Source of the DNA: Sipunculus nudus | Lineage: Eukaryota > Annelida > Sipuncula > Golfingiida > Sipunculidae | Length of the DNA stretch: 64,000 nt | Reading direction: 5' to 3' | Assembly (NCBI GenBank): GCA_026874595.1 | Contig: CM049309.1 | Location: forward strand, 10,009,076 to 10,073,075 | Part shown: piece after piece, positions 35,201-45,374 of the stretch | Numbering within the stretch: position 1 is the first letter of the stretch | Layout of the letters: the number at the start of each line of letters is the position of its first letter | Position numbers and translations under genes: made by a program | The notes under the pieces: generated by a model | What the model was told of the DNA's origin: nothing | Seen by the model: the letters and a program-made list of their open reading frames with translations, nothing else | Databases searched by the model: none

Positions 35201-35985
35201 CGGGACTGGACCGTGCATTTGTGACGGAGGAATCAACACGACCAACCCGCAGGAGAACCAGAAGGTCAACAGTTACTTGTAGTCGAGAAGTTGCCGAACA
35301 CATCAGTCCTCAGGAGTTTGACAGAACTGTGAGGAGTAACAGGAGTTACCGAGAGCTTCCCCGGGATTCCTCGTACTTGCAGGCTGTCAACAGGCATCAA
35401 TACAGTCCTATTCCTGGTGTACTCAGGCCACCGGCTCATTTTACTCCTCCGGTATTGGGTAAGTTTTTAAATCTGTAGTTACTTAATACATTGTAGTTGG
35501 CTCCATATTTGTGAGGTAAAATTTTTGCAGTGTTCACTTTTTCATTTTTTTGCGGAAGTTTTTGTGACCTCACTATGCATTAATCAAACTTTTTTTCAGC
35601 TTTTCTTAACAGAAGAGCACAGCATTGTGTTTGTTGTAGAAAATCTAGTGTACTTGAATAAACTCCTTTTGGATATAGAGACGGCATGCTTTCATTTTAA
35701 TATTACTATCAATTCATAAGATTTCTGTATGCTTTTGTGGTGAAACTGAATTCTTTTCGATAGGAAGATATTTGGGAATAATGGAACCCTTGAAACACCA
35801 CCAGGTTAAATTCTGTTGATCTTTAATGTTGATGAACCGTGTAAAAAACATGCAGTGGAAGAGAAAGATTTGATATTATTATGTAGTTCTTCACAGGTCA
35901 ACTTAATTTTCTTATAACATTATAAATGTATTCATTAGTGATACATGGAAAGGTTTATTTATTTTATAGGTCTTACCTTTTTAAA

Positions 35986-36023
<38 letters not shown>

Positions 36024-39000
36024 TTTTTGCCAGAGTTGCCCCCTCTGGGTAAGACAAAATTACGGGAAGCATTGCAGTTGGTCAGTTTACTGCTGCCCCC
36101 TGGTGGGAGGAAGAAACTTCAATACATCCTGCTGTTTCTGAGTACGTTGTCGGAACATCCACATCTACAGCTTTCACATGACTGCTCAAACAAAGAAACC
36201 GTGAGTACTTTGGCTTTGATAGTACTACTGCAGTTGTAATCTCATAGGGAATAATGATGTCCTATGCTTAAATCTGTATGATCTTGTCCTGGGAAAAAAG
36301 AACAGTATGGCTATTGATACCTGAAAACAGATTGTTTAAAAATTTAGAACAGGAACCTCAAACAGTGTGTTTTTTGTTATGCCTGAGTTTGTAAAATATT
36401 GACATATCTTGAACGATCCCCTGTCTAGGGATAAGCAAGGTCTTCAGCTCTGTCACCAAGAGACCTCACTCAGACAGCCCACCAGTGCATGCCAGATATT
36501 TTGTAACATTTAAAATCTCAAATTATTTGTAATTGTATACTGTGTTTGGCTTCATATTCATGAATCCATGTATATTCAATAAGGTCAAGGTCACTAGGCT
36601 ACTTTGTGGTGCGCCGCGATAACTTATGAAGAATACAATGGACTTTTTCAAGAGAAATATTAATCAGTATATCTTGCTAAGTGTGATTTCCAGCAAAATC
36701 CAGGCATATTTAATTGATGTCAGAGTTCACCAGACTTAAAAAAAAAATATTATGGATTTTCATAAATCTCATAATACCTAGTCAACATTTTAGTTTCTCA
36801 CCTTTATTGAATTCTCATCAAAATTCACACATTTAATGAGGTCAGAGGTCACAAGATATGCCACTTGCGTATTATGCACACTTTGTGGTGCTCTTGTTAT
36901 AGATGTCATAGTATTTCTTTTGTTTTGTTCTATATATTTATTTATTTTATATATTTATCTGTTTATAATTTCTCCCAGGTCATCTCTGATTTCACCTCTT
37001 GTTTGCTGGGCAATGAGAGCAGTCGGTCACCTGACATGTACTCTGCCAAACGATTGGTCGGTTTCTTGATAGAGATGCACGGTGATATAATGAAAATACC
37101 AGAAACACTCAAATTACAAATTGAAGAAAGACTGTCGTTTATGAGGCGTTCAAAGGTAACTGTCTTAATATATAATAAGATGCTAATTGATAAACATGTA
37201 AAGCAGGTCTCAACTGGTGCCACCTGGTGTTCATTTTTTTAAAAGATTTGTTACGTCATGTTCACATGAAAGTTGAAGGCTTCAGCTTTCTGTTATTTAT
37301 AATATTTGTATTTGGATGCTGATTAAGACAAAAAGAAAAGTTTATAACAATTTTTCAAGACAAAGATTATATGATAATGCTGCACTGTGCTCCCTGTTAA
37401 AAATGCAGAGTACATTAAAGTACACTTGACTGTACCAAATGGTTTGGTACAATGGATGGCACACAAAGCAAAGGAGGGTTTTTTTCCTCGCTTTGCAGTG
37501 CCTCCAAATGTATATCGGCCATTTTGCACAGCTGTGTAACAAAAGTGGAGATTTGCAGGGTTCATTGGCCTTCAGCCATGTTTCGATGATTTGCAGTATT
37601 TTATAATACCCTGTTTACACATGAATTATCAAAACAGTATTAGATGTCATCATTCTTTTAATAGATTATACAGGTAACTGCAGCTTTTAAAAAAACATGA
37701 ACAATTTCAGTCAGCACGCCTTTTGAGAGTACTAATGCTGTTCAGAATGTTTACATTATGTTAACTTGTTTAGAGGATTTTAGTGGTGAGTAGTTGATAT
37801 ATATTTAGTATTTATGGTAGTTGATGTTTTCATAGTAATTTTAGATAATTTATGGTTGTTGTTTAGATTGTATATGGTAGATGCTGCTGCCTTTGATGTT
37901 GTCCAATAGTGTTAGAACATGTCTGCAAAAGAACTGTGATACACATGGTGTAATACACCGGAAAATCCTACTACTTTGTAAATGTTTATTGGATATCATA
38001 TATTCACTTTTTCTTATAGAAAAGTTTAATATTCCTAGCTCATACTTAGCACTTTGATCAAGTTTACTCAAAGTAAAAAGCATTTATATTCATTATTGCA
38101 AGATTGTTAATAAGATTTTGTCAAAGAAACAAGTATCCATCCCCAAAGTGAACATATGATTATAAAACTAAATGTTTTCTATTTTACCTATTTTCTTTCC
38201 AGACATCATAAATTAAATATTGTGCATGTAGTTTGATAATATAATTGATGCTAACCATAACACCAAGTAATTTCAGTGAATTAATGATAATAACTGATCC
38301 TTCTAATAGTACCATAATTTTGTCAACAAGTGTGTCTTTTACTTTTACTTTATATTAACTATAACAGTAATATTAATTTTTTGTCTAACCAACGTGACTA
38401 GTGAAATTGAAAATAGTTCAGTTATCAAGTGAGTGTGATCACCATCAGTTTATGATTATACCATGGATGGATTTTAATACACATCAGCTAACCTGCTTTA
38501 CCAGAGACAGTTTATTCCTCATATCATTATTGCATTATAGTCAATCATTTATCAATCAGCTTTATATAATGACCCACATATCCAGTCAGCTCATCGTACT
38601 TAGTGATTGGTGATGGGTTTATCATAAAAACTGTATCTTGTAATTATTATTTAATGAATCAGAGCTGCCACTTCTATAACCCCTCACATTAGCAACTTTA
38701 ATGTTTTGGCATTAGTATGTGTGAATATATGTGTGTTATTTTCCAGAGCCAAATTATTTTTAACTGCATCAGTTGCAGTATCTCTGCACCAGTTTGCTCA
38801 GCGCAAGTCACAATTATAGGCTATATTTCTCTGAACAAGCTACTGTCCACTGTATTGAATTTTTTTCAACAGACCAGATCAGCATTCTGTAGAGTAATTG
38901 AATTTCTTAATGGATCTTGTAACCACAGGGATCCTCGAATCATTCCACATGTATGTAATTCTGGAGTTGCACAAGATCTCAAATGTTAAAGCCGAAATAT

Positions 39001-42000
39001 TTTAAAGTACATTATTAAGATTTTGTTTTGAACTTTGATGAAGTGGCAGCACTGACAATAGTGGTATATTAGTTGAGAAAAGTAGTGTTAGTTTTGTAAT
39101 AAAGAAAAGTTATTTTACTGGAACACTGTTATACTGTTTTCTCTCCCCCCACAATTGAATGCTTTAGTGGTAGTGTAGAACAGTAGAACTTAGAAAACTT
39201 GAACTGTTCAAGTAATTTCACACCTTAAACTAGAAAACAATACCATACTTTGAGCAGGATATACTATCAGAGACACTTGATTCTTTGTTTTCCACGGGTG
39301 GGTGATAATTGAAACACCTTTTAAGATTTAAACGTTTTAAAGTTAGATCCACTTCAGTATAAATGCCTATAAATTGTAAATGACACATGCCTGTAAAAGT
39401 TACAACTGTGTAGGTCAAATGGTTTTATCTAGAAAGGTAGTCTAACTGAAAAATGTTGAGTCATCTGTCTCATTTGGTTCTGCATGAGAGAATTCAAAGT
39501 GGTACCTCAGAAATGTTGGGAACCAGATATTATGGTAGGTTTTGCCTCTGTTTGTTTGTATGCCTTATTGATCACAAGAAAATCAACATTGGAAATCTTG
39601 AAAAATTGCACTTTTTGACCCCTGTGACCTTGAAAAAAAACAGGCCAAGGTCATTGAAGCTTGGTCAATTCAATTGGAGCATAGTTAGATATATCTTGAG
39701 TAAGTATCATTGAAATAAGATGAAAAAAGTTACAGAATAATAATAGAAGAAGAATGCCAAAAACAAATGTCTTCACCTGTGGATAGATGGAGATAATTAG
39801 TAATAGGTTTTCACTGGAACTAATTGTGAAGGAGAAATCCTTTATTGCTTTTGATATCACCCATCTAATGAAAAGATTGTCCAGAGCCTCTTGATATTCT
39901 ATAGAGATCTGGACTACTGCTAGAGTTAGAAGTGTCTATGGCATAGACTCTATGCACAATTTTCACAGAGCACCCTAACTTTGTGTTGGTTTTGGTTATT
40001 TTAGTGGTTGTGCTTTTTGTGTTGGTGGGTTTTCTTTGACACCTGTGTGTGTTGTGCCTCCTTGCTTCTAGATGCTTTCAAGCCAAGGTGACTCAAGCGG
40101 TTTGATCTATTGCCACCAGGTGTCACTAGAGCAGTATGAGCAGCAGAAACTGAGTAATTCACAGGTAGCACTCCACGAGCTACTGGAGACAATCGTTAAA
40201 GACCGCAGGATGGCGTCCAAAGAGAAGAAGAAGAAACTTAAGAAGGTGAGGTTTCTCAGTTTAGTGTTATCGTGTGATCTGCCAGATTTTACTCGTAGTG
40301 CATATTTGTGTCATAGCCACATAGTCCTGGCTTCGGAGGGTTCATTGAGGTTTCCTTGGAGATTTCTGCATGCTGACAGAATGACAATATATTTTGTGTG
40401 TAAAAGAGTCTTTCATAACAAATATGCTCTCAGTAGTGGTTAAAATTGATTGAAACTTTAAATCTAGAGAGAAACCATGAGCTTTATCTTTTTATACTTG
40501 ACCCAGAGTGTATTGAGTGAAGCCAAATTTAGAAATAGAGAAAGGCAGCTTAAATCTGAGTTTCCATGTAATTGCAAATCAGGCCCACATCAATTGATCA
40601 TCCGCTGTGATGAAAATGTTTCTGACTGACAAATTTTCACGAACCTTTAATGATGCTGCAAAGACAATTTAATTGAGAAGGTTATCTTACATCTGGACTA
40701 ACCTCATTGCAGAGTTGACAATCAGAGTGGAGTACTACTTGATACCCAGCTCTCATTGTATCATTCTTGGCCCTGTGCCAGCCTACTGGTAGTGAAACCC
40801 AGTAAATGGTGCAGTAGAAAGCAGTGGTGAAGGGGAAGGAGTTATAGAACAAATGTAGCGTGGACACTGCCTTAGTAGTATTGGATAATGTGGTTTAACA
40901 TATGGGAGTAGACTGTGCCACATGAGACATAAACAGTGTGCATTTCAGGCATTAAAAGATCAGTGATTTTAAAATTACAGGAAGCTTGATTACCAACATT
41001 CAGATGAGTATTTTAGTCATTCAACTGATTGCTTTTCTTAACTCTGACCTTTGCTTATTCAGGAAATAGCATTTCTCCAGTTTCGGGGGGGGGGGGGGGG
41101 GGGGGGAAACATATAGTGTTTGGCCTGTTTTCAGCGTGTATAGCAGTTGCTGTCTGTGTCATTTCTTGTGAAGGCAATAACTTTTGAGCCGTCAATATTT
41201 TTTTTGATATTTAATATTTGAATTGTTTATACCAGTATCTCAGATGAGTTTAAAAACCTGTGACCTCTACCTTTATCTTCAAGGTCAAATAAGCCCCAAA
41301 AAATTGTGAACCCCATAATATAGCATTTTTTTCCCTCAATGTTGATACATGGGTTGTTTCAACCAAATTCTCGGTTGAGTTAAAAAATTGGTGATCTTCA
41401 CCTGGATCTTCAAGGTCAGATCAGTGGATCTATCGCTCATTGTTTCTAGGATTTCTGGTGAATGTGGTAACTTTCGAAGCACTGCATATTCTTTTCTCAC
41501 ATTTGATATACAAGTTGTTTCAGCAAAGTTCTAGAACAGGATGGGGAAAACTAATGAACTTGACCATCTTTAAGGTCAAATCTGCTGAAATTTTATTTTT
41601 GGTGAACACTAGCTTTTGGACCACTCAGTATATATTTTCATGATATTTGATACATGATTTGTTTATTCCAGTGTCTTTGATGAGTTTGAAACCTGGTGAC
41701 TTTGACCTTCGTATTCAATGTTAAATATCTAGGATATTTGTGAACCCCACATCTTTTGAAGTTGTCTTTGTATTTTCCTTAAATTTGGGAAGGCGGGGGG
41801 GGGGGGGGGGGGGGTATGGGAAGGGGAGACATTTATCAAACTCATCCCAGTTGTAACCAAGATGTACTACTGCGTACATCAGTGGTCACTTAAGGCTTTT
41901 TAGCTCAGCATTGTCCGTCGTCCGTCCGTCTGTCGTGCCGTCCGTCCATCCGGATGTCCGTCCGTAAGACTGGCACGTTTCGACACTATTGGACCTATGA

Positions 42001-45000
42001 ATCTGAAATTCGCCATACAGTTAGATGTCCCCAAAATCTCCTACCATGCCGAAAATTGGGTCAGTAGGACTTCATTCCTTCGAGATATTAAGGAAAAACC
42101 TCAATTTTTTATTAGACATCTATTTTCACACTTCAGGACTGCCTAATACCAAACCACTTATCTGGATTGCTTCATATTTATCATAAATATTCCTATATAT
42201 AGTTCCTATGTACATGCCAAAAATTAAGTCAGTATTATTTAATTTAAAAAAAGTAATGGGCCCAAACATAATGGACTTTGTAAAAAAATCAGGAAAGATA
42301 TTTGGTCACTTAAGACCAAAAGTGTTAAAGGTTGGGACTTTTTTTCAGTAATACAACTTTAATTGACAAAATTTAATTGTATACCAAAAATTAGATCAAA
42401 ATCTGTTAATTTTTTTAAAATATTGGCAAAAATATAAAATTGGTACCTTAAATTTTGCCCAACTTTGACCATGGCACGTTTTTTCCTGTAAGTACTGTGG
42501 AATTAATTTTCACAGCATGTTTTTGTTAGCATTTTGTCTGTTGACACCAAAACTTTGAAACCAGTTGATCAAAAACTGTAGATTTTATTCAAGTTTTCAA
42601 GCATCAATGTCACATATTGTTTACATCAAGCTAGTGTTATGCAGTTTGCTAGAGCTCAGCTCCCCAGCTTCAGCTCTAAGTTCCTTAAATTTGGCATACA
42701 GTTAGATGTCTCCAAAATCCCCTACCATGCCAAGAATTTGATCACTAGGACTTAATTCCTTTGAAATATTAATGAAAAACTTCATTTTTCCATTAAAAAC
42801 CCATTGTTACACTGTAAGACTGCCTAATATCAAAACCACTGATCTGACTTTGATCATATATAATATACATATTTTTCTATACATTCGCTATGCACATGCC
42901 AGAAATGATGTCAGTATTGCATAATTGTTTTAAGTTATGGGCCCAAACATAATGCACTTTTTTTTAAAAATCAAGAAATATATTTACTCCCTTAACAAGA
43001 GGATTGCTGAAGCTAGAGATTTTTTGTCTGGGATGTAACATCAAATTATCAAGATTCAATTGAATACCAAAAATTAGTTCTGAATTTTTCAAATTTTATA
43101 AGTTATTAGTATAAATATAAAATTAGTACCTTAAATTTTTCCAACTTTGACCATGGCACGTTTGTTTCCTGAGAGCACTGTTGATATAATTTTCATATCA
43201 TGCACACATAAGGATTTCATCTTTGTAGTTTAGAAAGCTGAAAGAAATTGGCCAAATATTGTGGCTTTTATTAATGTTTTTATGAGACCATGTCAGACCC
43301 AGTCTCAATCCAGCCCCTCTTGAGTCACCTGTATGTTGACCTTGTTGACCTTTCATCAGATTATGCATGCTTGAGCGAAGCATTCACTGGGGCAGCCAGG
43401 CAGCTAATGCCCAGCCACAGTTGATCCAGGTGTACAACCCAACTAATCTAGTAGTTGTTTTGAAAAACAACATAACAATAAACAATAAATTAATAATTTT
43501 GAATTGGTTTTTTATAACAAATTAAATAAAAATTAATAGAAAAGGAATTTGTTAGTTGATGAGTAACAGAAAATTAACTTGCAGTTACTGATGATGTAAG
43601 AATCTTTTATGGATGGATAGAATGTCAATGTTATTCCAAATAACACCATGCAGTCACCTATGGTATTTTATCAGTTAAATTTTAATGATAAAAAAATAAA
43701 TCATATTATTCATTACTAATCATTAGGGATCATATGAAGGAAATAAATGATAGAAAAAGATGCAGTTGATAATATTAATCTAGATTCCTACTGTGTCTAG
43801 TGTGTAGATTGATGATAAAGTAGTCCAAAGTGAATACATTACATCTATTTTTTTTTAATATAAATAAAAGCCATAAAACCAGGTACTTATGATCATTATT
43901 TAAATTTGTGAATTTTGTATATTCTGGATTCTCAACATCATTGTTTGGCTAAAACTGAATAAATACTAGACATGGTGCGAATGCTTTGCAAATGTATTTC
44001 AATATGAATATGAATATGTACTGCATTAAAAAATTTTATTGCATAAGAATGGGAATTCAGGTAAAAATGAAAGTATTTGAATACCAGTGCAGATACTTTC
44101 AAAATGTATTCATGAATGCATTCATGAATATATTCTATAATATTATTTCAATAATCATTTCAGTTATATTTTATTTTAAAAAATCATATGATTTTCTTAT
44201 TTTTTTAAAATAAAAATTATATTGGCACAATATTTGTTATTAAATTTTAATAAATAGTTAAACTCTTTTATTATATGTGCTGCTTATAAATTATATGGCC
44301 AAGTCAAAATCTGTGTGACAATAGCACTCCATTTGTTTATAAAATAAATGAAATCAATCCTCTTCCCTGTCTCCAAAGATACTATCAAAATCATACATAA
44401 GCTAAACACCAACAACTCATAATGAAGCTTATATTTATTACCACACAAAACCAGCATGTGCCTCTTTCCCAAATCATATTATTTATCATATATAACAGCT
44501 GAACGCTGTGACCCATGGGTCCCTTGTTTTTTATGAAGATGTATACATGTGGTTTAGAAATATTTAAATCCTCTTTCATCCTGGTGAATCTCATGTTTCA
44601 TGCCTGTACCCTAGGAGCTGACTCTGTTAAATCAAAATGGACAATTATCATGTTCTGCTTTCCATAAATGTGTGTTTGACAAGTACACATAAAGGCGCTT
44701 GCTACAAAATTGCCACAAAAGGATAAGATAAGCCACAAGTTTCCTTCATTTTGACCAGTGGTTTGAAGGAACTTGGATTTTCTACCTGTGTCTTATCAGA
44801 AAATATATGTAGCAAGAAGTCCTGGCTTTCAGAGCTGTCAGTTTGAGATGCTTCAACCCTTTAAAGCATTATCAAAAAGAAAACCAATACTGTGTATTGT
44901 AATTTAATTTTCAAAATGTAATCACCTGTCATTTAACTAAATGATTATAATCTTAACTTTTATTCTGAAAGTAAATTTCAATCTTATTTTCTTGTCAGTT

Positions 45001-45374
45001 ATAGATGAGGAAATGATTGCATGATAGCATTTCTTAGACCCTTGAGTTGAGAATTTTAGATAAACACCATGCAATACTTGGTCAAAGACTATCTCTTTGA
45101 AGTTTCTATATATATAAGCATATCTGTTGTCTGTTTTTTGTACTGTATTATGTTATACACCAGTATAGTACAATGTTTCATGACATGGTGTATATGAAAC
45201 AAAGTATTACTTTATTCCTTATTTGCTTGACAGTTCAAGGAGACTCATCCAGACATCTACATGAAGCGATTTCCGACCAGTGCCAGTGAAGCAGAGCTTT
45301 TCCCTGGTAAACCAAAGATCAAGCAGCCCCTGTTGAAGAAACCTCTGCAGCGGCTGAAGAGCATCAGATTATAG
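20207..45374 (+). CDS. DEPDC1: DEPDC1-like DEP-domain protein, complete 12-exon gene
   Basis: Coding exons: 20207-20245, 22971-23128, 24522-24632, 26660-27088, 28263-28393, 29621-29668, 31852-31995, 34331-35458, 36034-36200, 36979-37155, 40072-40245, 45234-45374. They total 2847 nt (948 residues plus TAG), with every junction GT/AG and in phase. Residues ~8-103 are a DEP domain (YRATRL, GMPVGRHRRYMKLYENCF, NPNFGGDVTREQT, VIEDVRG, RLFRF). Residues ~225-355 match the RhoGAP-like region of vertebrate DEPDC1 (AAMKWLMGWP, PGFERDVYQQVLAYF); no G-x-x-R-x-S-G arginine-finger motif is seen, so GAP activity is unlikely. Residues ~360-730 are low-complexity and Pro/Ser-rich. Residues ~730-948 are the conserved C-terminal domain (LLPPGGRKKLQ, RLVGFLIEMH, EKKKKLKK, IYMKRFPT). 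Human DEPDC1 (811 residues) is a mitosis-associated regulator; the extra length here lies mainly in the middle. DEPDC1 and DEPDC1B split in vertebrates, so this may be the single invertebrate ancestor. Confidence 0.95.
21304..21602. mobile_element. 299-bp TIR element (GGTATGGTTCTCAGGCAC family)
   Basis: Begins TTAGGCC...GGGTATGGTTCTCAGGCAC and ends GTGCCTGAGAACCATACC...TTTTGGCCTTA. Just inside are GCGGGCGGGCGG and GACGCGGGCGG. A related copy lies at 63476-63823. It sits in DEPDC1 intron 1. Confidence 0.85.
22715..22845 (+). mobile_element. Right-end fragment of CAGGCCTGCCAAA element
   Basis: AAAAATAGGGAATTGAAGCT to ACCTTTGGCAGGCCCG resembles the right half of the element at 52643-53182. The left end is missing. 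Confidence 0.55.
22971..23128 (+). CDS. DEPDC1: DEPDC1-like exon 2 (DEP domain)
   Basis: Residues 14-66, from WNDIIRGFRNG to NPNFGGDVT. The acceptor is TTTTTTCCAG and the donor GTAAGC. This is the core of the DEP domain. Confidence 0.96.
23797..23818 (+). repeat. Poly-G run (22)
   Basis: A run of 22 G on the DEPDC1 sense strand in intron 2. Length may be inexact in any assembly. Confidence 0.8.
24522..24632 (+). CDS. DEPDC1: DEPDC1-like exon 3 (DEP domain end)
   Basis: Residues 66-103, REQTILLLQKLQKAGVIEDV to SRLFR. The acceptor is CTTCCAG and the donor GTAAAT. It holds the last DEP helix and strand. Confidence 0.96.
24633..26659 (+). other. DEPDC1 intron 3
   Basis: 2.0-kb intron. It contains a GGTGGCGCCACC-family repeat at ~25380-25600, with GGTGGCACCACC and GGTGGCGCCATC. 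A GC-richer stretch at 25610-25740 may be SINE-like. No additional exon was seen. Confidence 0.6.
26660..27088 (+). CDS. DEPDC1: DEPDC1-like exon 4 (linker with three coding repeats)
   Basis: Residues 103-246. A basic, Pro-rich linker is followed by three 11-residue repeats (GLSEVQRIHNG, GLSEVQRNHNG, GLSEIHRSRG) at 26910-27008. The exon then enters the RhoGAP-like region (LTKQETEHIYHTLTLD). The acceptor is TTTAACAG and the donor GTCAGT. Confidence 0.95.
26910..27008 (+). repeat. Three 33-bp in-frame repeats in DEPDC1 exon 4
   Basis: Units at 26910, 26943 and 26976 each start GGGCTGTC(T/C)GAG and encode 11 residues (GLSEVQRxHNG). The third has diverged at its end. Confidence 0.92.
27626..28130 (+). 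repeat. Interspersed repeat, TTTAATGAGGTCAGAGGTCAC family
   Basis: Starts at CGCCCATCATATGACGGGAG and repeats GATGGATTTTC, CATATTTAATGAGGTCAGAG and GGTCAC phrases. It lies in DEPDC1 intron 4, running close to exon 5. Confidence 0.7.
28263..28393 (+). CDS. DEPDC1: DEPDC1-like exon 5
   Basis: Residues 246-290, SLKKVLDSDHLDHILDVHHI through NIPQN, in the RhoGAP-like region. The acceptor is TTATTTTCAG and the donor GTAAGA; it ends in phase 1. Confidence 0.94.
29621..29668 (+). CDS. DEPDC1: DEPDC1-like exon 6
   Basis: 48-nt micro-exon encoding DKFSSWVTAAMKWLMGW, with the final Trp split. The acceptor is ATTTTTGCAG and the donor GTAAGT. It matches the HWVLSAMKCL segment of human DEPDC1. Confidence 0.95.
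30296..31228. mobile_element. 933-bp TIR element (TACTGTAGATTCAGA ends)
   Basis: The left end TACTGTAGATTCAGAAATAT and the reverse-complemented right end TACTGTAGATTCAGATAATA match. Nearby inverted phrases (CCACGAATTCATG in both ends) extend the similarity. The inside is GC-richer than the surrounding intron 6 of DEPDC1, and no transposase was recognised. It is probably non-autonomous. Confidence 0.8.
31852..31995 (+). CDS. DEPDC1: DEPDC1-like exon 7
   Basis: Residues 306-354, with YPGFERDVYQQVLAYFKEQ and DPLLSYQMYHIFMNVL. The acceptor is CTGTTCAG and the donor GTGAGA. It is the best conserved RhoGAP-like segment. Confidence 0.96.
32270..33060 (+). repeat. Interspersed repeat, GGGGACATTGATTTGGGTTT family joined to GGTGGC repeats
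   Basis: Begins with GGGGACATTGATTTGGGTTT and CTGTCTGTCCATC. It then holds inverted copies of the GGTGGCGCCACC repeat (GGTGGCACC at ~32605, GGTGGTGCCACC ~32763, GGTGGCGCCATC ~33040). An opposite-strand copy of the head is at 62040-62330. Confidence 0.7.
33208..33225 (+). repeat. Poly-G run (18)
   Basis: Homopolymer G on the DEPDC1 sense strand in intron 7. Confidence 0.8.
33690..34150 (+). repeat. Interspersed repeat, TTTAATGAGGTCAGAGGTCAC family
   Basis: Two to three degenerate units with TGAATTTTCATGAAACTC, CATATTTAAT and AGAGATCAC, ending ~200 bp before exon 8 of DEPDC1. Confidence 0.65.
34331..35458 (+). CDS. DEPDC1: DEPDC1-like exon 8 (large disordered region)
   Basis: 1128 nt, residues 354-730. 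It is rich in Ser, Arg and Pro. An acidic stretch (DEDDDGD) runs straight into PPPRPPPPYIPPPDY at residues ~585-599, which contains PPxY and PxxP motifs. The acceptor is CTTGACAG and the donor GTAAGT. Vertebrate DEPDC1 also has its disordered segment here; similarity in the middle is low. Confidence 0.94.
35986..36022 (+). repeat. ATT microsatellite beside a splice acceptor
   Basis: About 12 ATT units end 11 bases before the first base of DEPDC1 exon 9 (36034). The repeat therefore takes the place of most of the pyrimidine tract. Confidence 0.9.
36034..36200 (+). CDS. DEPDC1: DEPDC1-like exon 9
   Basis: Residues 730-785, ELPPLGKTKLREALQLVSLL then LPPGGRKKLQYILLFLSTL. It starts the C-terminal domain. 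The acceptor TTTTTGCCAG sits directly after an ATT microsatellite. Confidence 0.95.
36540..36880 (+). repeat. Interspersed repeat, TTTAATGAGGTCAGAGGTCAC family
   Basis: Phrases CATTTAATGAGGTCAGAGGT, GCATATTTAATTGATGTCAG and CTACTTTGTGGTGCGCCGC recur, in DEPDC1 intron 9. Confidence 0.65.
36979..37155 (+). CDS. DEPDC1: DEPDC1-like exon 10
   Basis: 59 codons, residues 786-844, with AKRLVGFLIEMHGDIMKIP matching human GRLVSFLMDHHQEILQVP. The acceptor is TCTCCCAG and the donor GTAACT. Confidence 0.95.
37156..40071 (+). other. DEPDC1 intron 10
   Basis: 2.9-kb AT-rich intron. An open stretch near 38747-38950 is bounded by TTTTCCAG and GTATGT, but it has no counterpart in DEPDC1 and is not called an exon. 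The rest is unremarkable. Confidence 0.6.
40072..40245 (+). CDS. DEPDC1: DEPDC1-like exon 11
   Basis: 58 codons, residues 845-902, with LIYCHQVSLEQYEQQKLSNS and a Lys-rich end EKKKKLKK. The acceptor is TGCTTCTAG and the donor GTGAGG. Confidence 0.95.
41085..41106 (+). repeat. Poly-G run (22)
   Basis: Homopolymer G on the DEPDC1 sense strand in intron 11. Confidence 0.8.
41795..41814 (+). repeat. Poly-G run (20)
   Basis: Second poly-G run in DEPDC1 intron 11, 0.7 kb after the first. Confidence 0.8.
41895..43180 (+). repeat. Two diverged 681-bp tandem copies of an interspersed repeat
   Basis: Starts with GTCCGTCCGTCTGTCGTGCC. TTAGATGTC is at 42021 and 42702, each followed by CCAAAATC, CCTACCATGCC and GACTGCCTAATA. 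ACTTTGACCATGGCACGTTT occurs near the end of both. Confidence 0.8.
43181..45233 (+). other. DEPDC1 intron 11, distal part
   Basis: AT-rich sequence without a recognised exon, up to the acceptor of exon 12. Confidence 0.55.
45234..45374 (+). CDS. DEPDC1: DEPDC1-like exon 12 (last coding exon)
   Basis: Residues 903-948 plus TAG: FKETHPDIYMKRFPTSASEA to a Lys-rich tail ending in RLKSIRL. The acceptor is GCTTGACAG. It matches the extreme C-terminus of vertebrate DEPDC1. Confidence 0.96.
   Translation, partial: FKETHPDIYMKRFPTSASEAELFPGKPKIKQPLLKKPLQRLKSIRL

Noticed and set aside
38747-38952. Open stretch in DEPDC1 intron 10 between TTTTCCAG and GTATGT
   Set aside because: It could be spliced, but it has no counterpart in DEPDC1 and exon 10 to exon 11 already joins in phase with full similarity.
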